From positions 16,826 through 54,180 of the IMG/VR virus record IMGVR_UViG_3300000115_000032: a stretch of DNA of 37,355 bases; one strand, written 5' to 3'. This stretch comes from a virus. Positions within the stretch are counted from its first letter, which is position 1; each line of letters begins with the position of its first letter. The notes under the pieces are model-generated. The model was not told the origin of the DNA, searched no databases, and saw only the letters and a list, made by a program, of their open reading frames with translations. A program made the translations under genes and the position numbers. Below, piece after piece: positions 16,801 to 24,278 of this stretch.

Positions 16801-19800
16801 TTTTCTAACATTGCTAGTAAACTTTGAATAGGTTTTTTCCCAGTTACTTTAACTTCACCTTTGTTAAGTTTAGATTTTTCTATAATCTTTAATATATCCA
16901 TTAAAACATCAGATTGAAATTCATGTAATAGTACTCTTCCATTTCCATAAGCTACTGTATACCATCCTAATGGACCTGCTCCATCTTTTTGAAAAGTACT
17001 TTTTTGTTTTTTATTTTTTAATTCAGTAAAGCTATGAGCAGCTTCATTATAAGCTCTGTCCTTAACTATTAAAACTCTATGAATTTCAGGTCTTTCAGCT
17101 GCAATTGACGGTAAATCAGCTTCATCTTCAGGTTCATAAATAGCACCTTCTAATTCAGGAAAAAACTTTTCATAACTTAATGCTTCACTATAATTTGCTG
17201 ATACTACATATCTAAGACCTAACTCTTTATTAGTATAAAGTATGTAAGCATTAATTATATCTATATTTTTCATACTATTTACTTTAATTGTTTTAGCAAA
17301 TTGTTTTATATTTTCTTTTTCACCTTTCCTAATTCCAGGCCATGTATGCAAATCTTTTATATTAGAAGTACCATTTGGGTCTTTTAATTTTTCATTATTT
17401 ACAAATCTAAATCTAAATTGTATTTCTTCACTTATAGTTTGATTAGCTCTAGCAAGTTTTTCTATATGCTTTTTATTTAATCTAATTGTTTTAGGTAAAC
17501 CTTCAATTACTCTAGATTTTATTTTAGCTATAAATCTATCTTTATTAGTTGGTAAAGACTCTCCTTCTGTTCCAAGTCTAAAATTAATAGACTTTTGTAT
17601 GGCAGTTCCTTTGTATTTACTTTTTCTATGTGGAAATCTTTTATTACTTATTTTTATTATTTTATTAATAGCCTTATTTAAATCCTCTTGGCTTTTAACA
17701 GACCTAATTTCTCCAGTCATATGGTCTATAAATGCATTCTCTTCTGAAATTACAGCAGCTTCGGTTTCATCTTGAGCTATCTCTATAGTACCAATGTAAT
17801 CTTCTTTAGTAGCTATTTCCATTGCTTCATCTTGAAATGCTTTGTCGCCCATATCTATAATATATTTATTATCGTAATTAACTAGTATATCAGATATTTC
17901 TTGAAGAGTAGTAGATGGGGTTAATAAATTATACGCATTGTCAAATTTCTTAATACCATATTTATCCATCATATAATTAAAGAATCTTTTTACAGTAGTC
18001 CATAGTTTTCTTAATGGATTCTTTTTATTTAAAGATTCTAATTGTTGATAACTCTTTTTAGAAAGCTTATCTAAAGTATGAGCTATAACTTCTTCTTTTA
18101 TGCCTTGCTCATCTAATTGTCCGCTAGCTATTTCATCTCTATATGTAAACTTTATACTTTCAAGCAATGTGTCATCAGCAGCTATAGCTTCTTCATATAT
18201 AGAATTAAATAATTCTGGTTTATCTTTTGCTAACATTGATATAAATGGATGTGAAAACTCATGAAATGCAGCATCTACATCTAAATCTGGACTATCTAAA
18301 TTTAAAATTACAGTATTAGTATTAGGGTCGTATTTAGCAACAGGTTCTCTTGCACCTAAGTTGTCAGTCATAAAATTAATTTTACCATCAAATGTTTTAA
18401 ATAATCTCTCAGCAACATCAAGAGTTTGATTAATTTTATCTTCTTTTGGACTTACTCCTTCAATAGCTTCATCAGTTACTTCTAATGGTAATTTTTTCTT
18501 TTCAGGAGCTTTCTTTTTATTAGGAACTTTTTCTGGAAAAACTTCTCTTGATTTACTACCACTATATTCACCAACTATTCCCAATGCTTCCATTTCATCA
18601 ATTAGTTTACTTGCTCTTGAATAACCAATTTTTAACTTCCTTTGTAATAATGATACTGAAGCATTTCCTGCATTTACTACAAAATTAATAGCTTGTTCCA
18701 TTAATTCATCTTTATACTTAACTTTAGGTTCTTTATTCCTACGTTCTACCTCTTTTTCGAGCAAGGATAGCCTTTTTTCGGCAAAAGTTCTTGCAGTAGT
18801 ACCTTCCTTTATATTTGGTATTTGACCCTTTAAATCTTCTATATTTTTATTTATTATCTTTATATCAGTATTCTTTAAACTAGAGCTTTTTTTAGGTTTT
18901 TTAGATTTAGTAGGTCCCTTAGATTCTTCTGGTTCTTGAGAAACAGGTCCTTGAGTAGGTCCTTCGGTAGGCCCCTCTAAGCTAACATCTGGACCTTCTA
19001 CAGGACCATCATCAACTGTAATGTCTCCAGGGCCTACAGTAAGTAAACTATCTGGACCAGTTGTTTTATCAGGAGCTTTATTTTGATTAACAGGTGCTCC
19101 TTTAGGGTATAATGCATTGTTTAACTCAGTTCTTTTAGAATTAAAATTAGGTATAGGATTACCACTATCTGGGCCAAAAGTTTCATTAAATGCAGTTAAT
19201 ATTTTTTCAGGAGTATGACCTCTTTGTGTTAAAACATTATTGTCTGTATCATTTTTTATTATATCTATAATTTTATCTGGACTATCTATTGTTTCGTCCA
19301 TTTTTTCATTATATAATTCTCTAGCTTCACTACTAGCAGTATCTGGTAATTTTTCCATCATAAATGCAGCAATACTCATATTAGTATTTAAATCAGAAGC
19401 ACTTGTTTCTATATCTTGGTTATTGTTTTCTAATATTGTTTTAATATTATTTCTTGCACGTTCATAGTTATTGATAACATCATTATCTTCTATATTATCT
19501 AATTTATATTTAGTATAGTTTTTTCCTATATCTGTTATAATACTAGAAAGTTCTTTATTTCTCCTATTGGCTTTATACTTTTTATTGTAAGTTTCTTCGT
19601 CTTTTTGAAAAAGCTCTCCATCATTATTATATATTTCTACAGAAAAAGTACCATCATCGTTTTCTACAACTTTAGTATCACCGTTTCTAATATCTCTGTA
19701 TCTCCAAGCAGTAATTTGATTTAAATTAGCAGCTTCTTGTTTTGTATATGTATCAGCTACATTAAATGCATCATCAAATTTAGAAAAAGATGTTTGCAAT

Positions 19801-21506
19801 GTTTCTCCATCTTTATCCTTTAATTGACTCACATCTAACTTTTCAGCTACAGCTTTTTTACCCTTTTCTTTTGTAGTTCTATAACCGACAACATTATATG
19901 TTGTGTTGTTTTGTTCATCTACACCTTTTTCAACAGCATATCTGACACCTTCTTGTGTTTTAGATTTTTTAAGTATGTTTCTGTTTATATTTCTATCACC
20001 AAGAGTAGTTATACTCTTACCTGCTGTAATTGTAGATATAGGAGCAGAACCTAACATACCACCAGCTATTTCATCTCTAAGCTGAGTCCATCCTCCATGA
20101 TGGTCATAAAAATCAGTAGGAGGATAATACATTTCTTCTAATCCTTTAATAATTCCTTTTCCTGCTAATTCAGGTGTATAGGTAGAGGCAATAGCATCAT
20201 TAAATCCTTGTAAAACTTCTTCAGTTGCTTCAGAAGACATTTCAGTTAAAGCTTTAACACCATCATAAGTAAGATATGCTTTTACTCTATTTTTAACTCC
20301 ACTTCTAGGATATAATAAAGCTTTATTTTTAAGTTTATCGTTCATTCTAGTAAAGGTATTATTTGTTAAATATTTAGGATTAAACCTTCCTTTAGGTAAT
20401 AATTTCAATATTTTACCAGCCATAGAAATTTGTTCTATTATTGCACCAACTGAAGCTGACCAATTTGCTGTACCTGTAGCAGCGGCTATAGCTTCTTCAC
20501 CAGATAATCCTTTCATTATAAAATTATTATCATCTATTCTTTGAAATCTATCTTTTAAATAAAGATTAAATACTTCTGTTTTATTAGTAACTGTTCCATT
20601 TGGGTTATTTTTATCAAAGAGCATAGGATAAAGAGGCTTTCCATTTTCATCCACAGCATTGGTATTAAAATTTCCATCTGGATACTCTTTATTGTATGTT
20701 TCCTTAGCTAATTCAACCATTTTCATAAATTGTTGACCATCTAATTGAGAATCTTGTTGCAATCTTTCGTATTCACTTCTTAATGTGTTTCCTCCCATTT
20801 GAACTGAACTAGCGGCAGCACCAGCACTTACAGCTCCAACTGTAGCTCCTACAGCTGTCCCTACGCCAGGAATAAAACTACCTACAAATCCTCCTGAAAG
20901 ACCACCTGCTTTTGCACTTGCGGCAGAAAAAGCTACAGAGCTTCCTACATCGTATCCCATGCTAAGTATCCATTTACCAAATTCTTGAGGGTTATCAAGA
21001 GTTTCAAGTTCACTCCCTAACCATTCTGCTGTAGCTCTAGCTTTAGGATTATTTTTAATATAATCATCCCAGACAGCTATACCTTCATCTAAAATAGCTT
21101 GCGTTTCTCCAACGTCTCCCCAATTTAAATCTTTACCACCAATACCATAAGCATCCATGTTATATAATCTATTTTCTAATTGATTTAATTTAAAAGCAGA
21201 AATGTCTCCTGCAGTAGGTTCATATATTTCGTCTGCTATAGGCATATCCATAGCTTTACCATATTCGACTATTTTTTCGTCAGGAAGGTTTTCAAATTTA
21301 TCATAATCACCATCTAATAAAGATTGGTTTCTTATATATGTAGCAACATCACTTTGAGTTTTATATTCGGTTTGTTGTATAGTATTTAAAGATTCAAAAA
21401 GTTTTTGTTTTTCATCTTCAATTTTTTGTTGTTGTTCTTCGTATGTTAAATCATCCCAATTGTCTTCATCAACATTAAGAAAATCGTATCCAGTAACTTT
21501 AGACAT
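10803..21506 (-). CDS. Giant polyvalent virion protein with a DxDGD RNA polymerase catalytic motif
   Basis: 3567 residues. Visible in order: a Gly/Ala-rich hydrophobic stretch at about 190-233; GP-rich linker repeats at about 812-868; an FtsK-gamma-like winged helix at about 930-985 (LLQRKLKIGYSRASKLIDEM); a zincin motif HEFSH at 1082-1086 with a downstream EEVIAH; an HEFQSD motif at 1528-1533 as in phage polyvalent proteins; and a C-terminal polymerase-like region. There, an IGDG turn (2774-2777) and K2818 resemble the first double-psi barrel of RdRP/YonO-type enzymes. R3061-S-P3063 and then D3099-G-D3101-G-D3103-E-V-H match the beta-prime NRAPT...NADFDGDQMAVH block, with similar spacing (38 versus 35). 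Its place among internal-protein genes suggests a packaged, ejected RNA polymerase. The RBS is weak (AAGGT). The polymerase call is well supported by motifs; packaging is inferred. Confidence 0.75.
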   Translation of the reverse strand: MSKVTGYDFLNVDEDNWDDLTYEEQQQKIEDEKQKLFESLNTIQQTEYKTQSDVATYIRNQSLLDGDYDKFENLPDEKIVEYGKAMDMPIADEIYEPTAGDISAFKLNQLENRLYNMDAYGIGGKDLNWGDVGETQAILDEGIAVWDDYIKNNPKARATAEWLGSELETLDNPQEFGKWILSMGYDVGSSVAFSAASAKAGGLSGGFVGSFIPGVGTAVGATVGAVSAGAAASSVQMGGNTLRSEYERLQQDSQLDGQQFMKMVELAKETYNKEYPDGNFNTNAVDENGKPLYPMLFDKNNPNGTVTNKTEVFNLYLKDRFQRIDDNNFIMKGLSGEEAIAAATGTANWSASVGAIIEQISMAGKILKLLPKGRFNPKYLTNNTFTRMNDKLKNKALLYPRSGVKNRVKAYLTYDGVKALTEMSSEATEEVLQGFNDAIASTYTPELAGKGIIKGLEEMYYPPTDFYDHHGGWTQLRDEIAGGMLGSAPISTITAGKSITTLGDRNINRNILKKSKTQEGVRYAVEKGVDEQNNTTYNVVGYRTTKEKGKKAVAEKLDVSQLKDKDGETLQTSFSKFDDAFNVADTYTKQEAANLNQITAWRYRDIRNGDTKVVENDDGTFSVEIYNNDGELFQKDEETYNKKYKANRRNKELSSIITDIGKNYTKYKLDNIEDNDVINNYERARNNIKTILENNNQDIETSASDLNTNMSIAAFMMEKLPDTASSEARELYNEKMDETIDSPDKIIDIIKNDTDNNVLTQRGHTPEKILTAFNETFGPDSGNPIPNFNSKRTELNNALYPKGAPVNQNKAPDKTTGPDSLLTVGPGDITVDDGPVEGPDVSLEGPTEGPTQGPVSQEPEESKGPTKSKKPKKSSSLKNTDIKIINKNIEDLKGQIPNIKEGTTARTFAEKRLSLLEKEVERRNKEPKVKYKDELMEQAINFVVNAGNASVSLLQRKLKIGYSRASKLIDEMEALGIVGEYSGSKSREVFPEKVPNKKKAPEKKKLPLEVTDEAIEGVSPKEDKINQTLDVAERLFKTFDGKINFMTDNLGAREPVAKYDPNTNTVILNLDSPDLDVDAAFHEFSHPFISMLAKDKPELFNSIYEEAIAADDTLLESIKFTYRDEIASGQLDEQGIKEEVIAHTLDKLSKKSYQQLESLNKKNPLRKLWTTVKRFFNYMMDKYGIKKFDNAYNLLTPSTTLQEISDILVNYDNKYIIDMGDKAFQDEAMEIATKEDYIGTIEIAQDETEAAVISEENAFIDHMTGEIRSVKSQEDLNKAINKIIKISNKRFPHRKSKYKGTAIQKSINFRLGTEGESLPTNKDRFIAKIKSRVIEGLPKTIRLNKKHIEKLARANQTISEEIQFRFRFVNNEKLKDPNGTSNIKDLHTWPGIRKGEKENIKQFAKTIKVNSMKNIDIINAYILYTNKELGLRYVVSANYSEALSYEKFFPELEGAIYEPEDEADLPSIAAERPEIHRVLIVKDRAYNEAAHSFTELKNKKQKSTFQKDGAGPLGWYTVAYGNGRVLLHEFQSDVLMDILKIIEKSKLNKGEVKVTGKKPIQSLLAMLEKNTPESMEVKYTIDKEKEYINDPINNFFRASVVKIQAGFKKSLFDGIPYNFRLSDYQFETDMGYKEGIGNILDTFISQFKQDIVNSELENNKIKLEHVKLVIDRLVDLDKYIEYSEPKVDTYGTQPIEMFISELEHNMDSLKGRKYSEFQELKIGKHIMELIIGYGKYKSHTNQERADLLEFYNYYVKEPIATLMEDEDGYESVERFYDIKDNESVFIDFPNKKNSFYRFLLQLDNQQRTPEYSKPQFAYNHDAIYRAIKNTAGLIEMNEDRTELTDLINENGKPSSSLKKYKNEMYLTYRNVSSYLDDYIKSYINDRNKIEHYQDLLTISTEGGNVLLNEVSKRFKYYNREYTRKIATIALLSEFANSNYSSTEESTGIEEVLDLENVIDNIPELINAKKELSVTDNWFENLIMHGILHSNATKPGKEIYINTGAAISLIEGNDAALSVYASKKEHQFRNLHNIVNLDVNIKNQFFKEIEQWFSKNKKDFKNPKAVKAVIKKLKVTGYENGLYGFNNSLYFSAQPNTSFSEIVSEAQDRVLDFAINESSNNILLHYNINHKLSQKKSNGLIKWGNKNVILDISQTKEFQKAIAISDFDDDGNLNRYSLSLKEMNELEITNRINYIKEYNKTLEKLIKKEFANETDAVKKYLYNEHAIFDRPIVEGIFKKALDKVNKDKLNGVKIELVHPEFSATPLYKVNITDDKKLVPVKWKKKLETIQNAKDLPQSVKSLEVNLKNKIELQDLNVRSEESRIIKGFFDSAWRNMNSIAGRKKIDIEEFKIVMNHVIDEQLVPAFEQWWENKFATKSQKASRLKAIGKDEYVWFEKNDMNIELQQEYTDWAEGSSVLQMLEKGVTSEKTLSLNDLVYFKALKTSITQKQLDTVYILTKRTRTYNEWKDVILRYLNINLKITTSQNEELIKVYNRVKNSTVRTNRDGDGVGNQRDNLVVKVTSKWDVNQQMFVLDKLGVVKKGPVNEVTKNDNNKYEKVTLFEANNEMGLFTFIGGGDVLSNYSIKDEDGNYIKNARGLSIQAFRKKYGFFKKNELERLEAYLRAMGYTIAFSRGDSDTLGLVRITDNHKELGKISNSKEYWKKEFEPMLSNTEDLNYLEKILPDLLSGDTMDRAATIAIHEALKKVFPKYLLDRNPANIYKRIKIPFTPVTISKEMPSIRIDRFDPNEVKFVTKENPDGYNAVQDVPGLGATYIGDGNTLSSQLLFDLFNEHHGLAKTTAKAKTVIYHKDENGATALKHQHVLPKRKLKIVDKNTNEVLYTVDNDRYIKDANGNPVHVLATDDEIKIGSKDVFAFNTAKIPGKAIGFIKFDESSKQNVKHIMQWYNYVQDPKVISQFIKTYGPVIGNRVTQALNKVNPNDIKNFMRKNSGRENTGFALTAAELAEIGAGTHPSLEHVLNVLMQTQAMLPALNLDESIGSIYDVTMDVTGTLKEGEISLAIQNSKGLKTKIAKQIGKPANELKISEINRWLENNEIFVMVTRSPVAYAGGAYMARVKSMHSRRSLAEINVNDLRLKLEGDGDGDEVHVELLDDETTEVYKNYMDNIEANPLNLNRFKSKTVRKIFNKEQRIDTISSLIAGQIAIAEIANVNALYGMLGATYSSIIINNKEIKIKKPTDKISFPEAYYDGVKGAWDGTVEEYLRIWLQAAVDNNEFGLLYDWNYNQNMLIEALFEGPLPIGFIETIKPMINYYKKVLSVRRGGNFEKGNFRLDNTLEISEEVFDMALNRSSFDIIEGNAVLFKANIKNLQLTPYELVAVAPYRMWQKMSKENNMFGYDGTPYRLSTRVHRNAHKFAREQLELQLEELFLSAKNNDLDSGIWDGTNEKEFLQKEVINGRKYIKGTNIEPGMGVSLYRKLKELKVLGPQTIDRNDDFIAWKEKWDVKFRELSQVARIAATISFLRGYLVLNQKLDQQKSMTSKMTQHPKIFPSVSKKPTEVSLLDAGMIEYFFEKYHEYINLRDPQSLNKLIENSNQHVPLIKEVMKICGE

Positions 21507-21518
21507 TTATTACCTTAA

Positions 21519-22781
21519 TTATTTAGGGTAGAGCTTATTGTTTAATTTGCCCCACACAGTTAAGTATTGCTTTAAAAGGTCTTCTTGAGTTTTTTGTTTA
21601 CCAAAACCACTTGCTAAGTCTATTTCTTCCATTATACTATCTGACCATATTTTATTAGAACCATATAGTACTTCATTTTTATTAGGGTTAGGCATTATCA
21701 TATCATAAATTTGACCCATTAAATCTTTTTGATTTTCAAAACTCATATTTCCCATTGCATTAATTTTTTTCATAATATCAGAATTTCGCCAAGCCTTGCT
21801 AGTTCCAAATCTTCCACCAAATCTACCTTCATTAGAGTAGTCAAAAATCTTTTTAATTTTACTTTGCACTGATTGCATTAATTGTTTTTGATTACCTTCT
21901 TCTTCGTATAAATCTTTACTACCTTTATAGCTAGCAATTTTACCACCCATTGTTTTAAACATATCATCATCTTTTCCAAGTAAATCTTCAGTAGAACTAA
22001 TTTCTTCAAATGAAAAATCTAAATCACGAGCAAACTCTTTTTTATCTAATCCTTCTGCAACCTCTTTTTCTTCTGTAATTTTACTTAATGCAGCATCAAT
22101 TTCAGCGTTATCTACAAATCCTGTATCTGTAGGAGTTTCTTTTATTTTCATAAATGCTCTTCCAAGATAATTAGGATTTCCTTCTTCATTTAAAAATCTA
22201 CTAGAACCATCAGTGCCTAATGTATCTGATTCTATATATGCAAGTACATCTTCTACATCTTTTATTCCTTTGTTAGCAGCATCAGTACCTACTTTTTTCC
22301 AATCTTCTTCTAATCTTGTTATTTGATTTAATTTTGAACTTAAGTCATTAATAACATCATCTTGAAAGTTTATTAAATTAGTAGTATTATTTAATTGCTC
22401 TCTATAATCAGTAGACATTTTTTCTTTAAATTTAAAGTTTTCTCCGTATTTAATTCCTAGATTATTTAATATTTCTTTTCCATCTTCAGTTGTTCCCTTA
22501 CCAAACTTATCATCTATAGTACTCCAATCTTGAGCAACTATGTTCCAATTTTCTATTTCTTGAACAAGTGAATTTATTTCTGTTTCATTTTCTTCACGTC
22601 TATTTTTTAAATTATCTTTAGTTAAAGCAAGGTTATCTTTTCTTTCTTGAGCTACAACTTTAGCTTGTTGAGCTATGTTTCTTTGATTTTGTTTATCAGC
22701 TAATTGCTGCTCTGTTAATTTAACTTTTTCTAAATTAGTTAATGAATTAAATATATCAGTAATGCCTTTTATTGTGCTCAT
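21519..22781 (-). CDS. Coiled-coil internal virion protein candidate
   Basis: 420 residues. Residues about 15-75 are a long coiled coil rich in Gln, Lys and Glu (LTEQQLADKQNQRNIAQQ and onwards), with a second coiled coil near 125-165. The rest is acidic and helical with no signal peptide or membrane segment and no enzyme motif. It lies between another likely internal protein and the giant protein, 12 bases before the latter. Such Gln-rich helical proteins next to giant ejected proteins are often part of podovirus internal cores, which is an inference here. Confidence 0.5.
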   Translation of the reverse strand: MSTIKGITDIFNSLTNLEKVKLTEQQLADKQNQRNIAQQAKVVAQERKDNLALTKDNLKNRREENETEINSLVQEIENWNIVAQDWSTIDDKFGKGTTEDGKEILNNLGIKYGENFKFKEKMSTDYREQLNNTTNLINFQDDVINDLSSKLNQITRLEEDWKKVGTDAANKGIKDVEDVLAYIESDTLGTDGSSRFLNEEGNPNYLGRAFMKIKETPTDTGFVDNAEIDAALSKITEEKEVAEGLDKKEFARDLDFSFEEISSTEDLLGKDDDMFKTMGGKIASYKGSKDLYEEEGNQKQLMQSVQSKIKKIFDYSNEGRFGGRFGTSKAWRNSDIMKKINAMGNMSFENQKDLMGQIYDMIMPNPNKNEVLYGSNKIWSDSIMEEIDLASGFGKQKTQEDLLKQYLTVWGKLNNKLYPK

Positions 22782-22784
22782 GTA

Positions 22785-23894
22785 TTACCCTTCTGAATCT
22801 TCTGGTGTAAAATTATCAAAGTTTATATTATCAAAATAATTAGATAAATTTGAAGCTTGGTTAGATGTTGTATTAATTAATGAACTTAAATCAGTTAATG
22901 CACCAACATCAGATACTTGTTCTTCAAACATCTTAGTATCTCCCATTCCTCCTCCATATTTATTGCTTCCTACTAAACCTCCGCTTCCTATATTTTGTCC
23001 CATTTTTTTCCAATTAGCTGGCAACTGTAAAGCATTGCCTAGTATTTGATTTGCTTTGGTTTCTGTATTACCTAATAATCCAGATAATCCTGTTGCAAAC
23101 AATTGTCTATCTGTGTCTAATTTTTCTTGTGCTGTACTTCTTTTTCCTTCTAATAAGCTACGTGTATCCTTAAAATCTTTCATTATTTGAGAGCTATCTC
23201 TAGATATATCTTCCATGCCCATTTCTCTTGCTTCATCCGAAGCTTGAACTGAAGCCATAGCAGGTCCAGAGTAAGCTATCCCAGACTTAGCCAAACCAGC
23301 TCTTGCTTTTTCATAATCAGGAATACTTTCTGATAAAGCTTTTTGTCTTTGTACTCTATTTTCTAATATAGAATCATCTTTAGTTTGTTCAGCTCCTTTT
23401 AATCCTTCTTCTATGCTTTCTTCTTCTTGCTTAAACTGACTTTCAGCTTGGTCTAATTTAATTCCACTCTCTTTAAAATCTGTTGCATCCTCCTTTAAAA
23501 GTTTAGCATCTTCTCCTCCAGCAGCTCCTAAAGCTCCACTAAGCAATTGTCCAGATAATCCAGCATTTTCAAGCAATTCTTGAGCACCAATAAATTTATC
23601 CATTCCTTGTAAACCAGCAGGTCCTTCTCCCATTAATGCTTTTGCTGGGTCAGAAACTACTGCTTCAAACATAGGGTCATACCAACTTCTAAATTTTTCT
23701 TCACTTATACTAGAACTGCTTTTATCTTGGTCATCAACAGTTAAATCGCCAGTAACTGCTCTGTTAGCTGTTCTACTAAAACCTGTAAGTTCAGCACCTG
23801 GTGTTGTACCAGATAGCGTTCTTCCTGGATTGTCAGCTATTTGTTTTTTAACTTGCCACCAAGCTTCATCTTTATTACTTTTATGACCACACAT
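22785..23894 (-). CDS. Internal virion/ejection protein candidate
   Basis: 369 residues, Ala/Gly/Ser-rich and helical. It starts MCGHKSNKDEAWW; a middle coiled coil spans about 150-200 (KLDQAESQFKQEEESIEEG), a flexible Ala-rich part reads GIAYSGPAMASVQASDEARE, and a Gly-rich segment (GSGGLVGSNKYGGGMG) sits before an Asn-rich tail. The composition is like small DNA-ejection proteins of podoviruses (the P22 gp7/gp20 or T7 gp14 type), but I see no alignable motif. The gene is three bases upstream of the coiled-coil gene, so the pair are surely co-translated. Confidence 0.45.
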   Translation of the reverse strand: MCGHKSNKDEAWWQVKKQIADNPGRTLSGTTPGAELTGFSRTANRAVTGDLTVDDQDKSSSSISEEKFRSWYDPMFEAVVSDPAKALMGEGPAGLQGMDKFIGAQELLENAGLSGQLLSGALGAAGGEDAKLLKEDATDFKESGIKLDQAESQFKQEEESIEEGLKGAEQTKDDSILENRVQRQKALSESIPDYEKARAGLAKSGIAYSGPAMASVQASDEAREMGMEDISRDSSQIMKDFKDTRSLLEGKRSTAQEKLDTDRQLFATGLSGLLGNTETKANQILGNALQLPANWKKMGQNIGSGGLVGSNKYGGGMGDTKMFEEQVSDVGALTDLSSLINTTSNQASNLSNYFDNINFDNFTPEDSEG

Positions 23895-23906
23895 AATATA
23901 ATTCCT

Positions 23907-24269
23907 TTATTTTAAATCCTTATTAAATATGCAAGTTTCCCAGTCTAAAGATTCATATCCAAATTTATCCATGTATTTGTAGTAAGGAGAGCTTTTATCA
24001 CAGGCAATAAAAAAATTATTTAACCCTTTTTCATCCATTAAAGCAGCTATAGTCTCATTGCAATATATACTATCAGTTTTGTCCATTTTCTCTGTATGAT
24101 GCCATACAAATACCATAGGAACACTCGCTAATGACCATAGGCCTACTACATCTCCTTCTTTGTTATGCAATACATGAGTAGCATTAGGAATTGAATGTTC
24201 ATTCTTTTTAGCCATTTTATTAGCATATGCATACTCTTCTTTTGTTTTTATCTTTCTAACTTCTATCAT
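23907..24269 (-). CDS. GNAT-like acetyltransferase fold protein
   Basis: 120 residues in an alternating alpha/beta pattern like the C-terminal half of the GNAT fold: a helical N-terminus (TKEEYAYANKMAKKNEH), the strand pair THVLHNKEGDVVGLWSLASV, a helix CNETIAALMDEKG, a strand NNFFIACDK, and the closing segment YYKYMDKFGYESLDW, reminiscent of the GNAT 'lyekLGF' ending. The usual acetyl-CoA loop (Q/RxxGxG/A) is not obvious, so activity is doubtful. Similar GNAT-like small proteins occur in the structural regions of some podoviruses. Sits between two likely internal-protein genes. Confidence 0.5.
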   Translation of the reverse strand: MIEVRKIKTKEEYAYANKMAKKNEHSIPNATHVLHNKEGDVVGLWSLASVPMVFVWHHTEKMDKTDSIYCNETIAALMDEKGLNNFFIACDKSSPYYKYMDKFGYESLDWETCIFNKDLK

Positions 24270-24278
24270 GTGTTTCTC

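Noticed and set aside
10803-21506. N4-type (T7-like) single-subunit virion RNA polymerase, suggested by size 3567 versus about 3500
   Set aside because: I could not see T7-like palm motifs; the visible catalytic signature is the DxDGD type instead.
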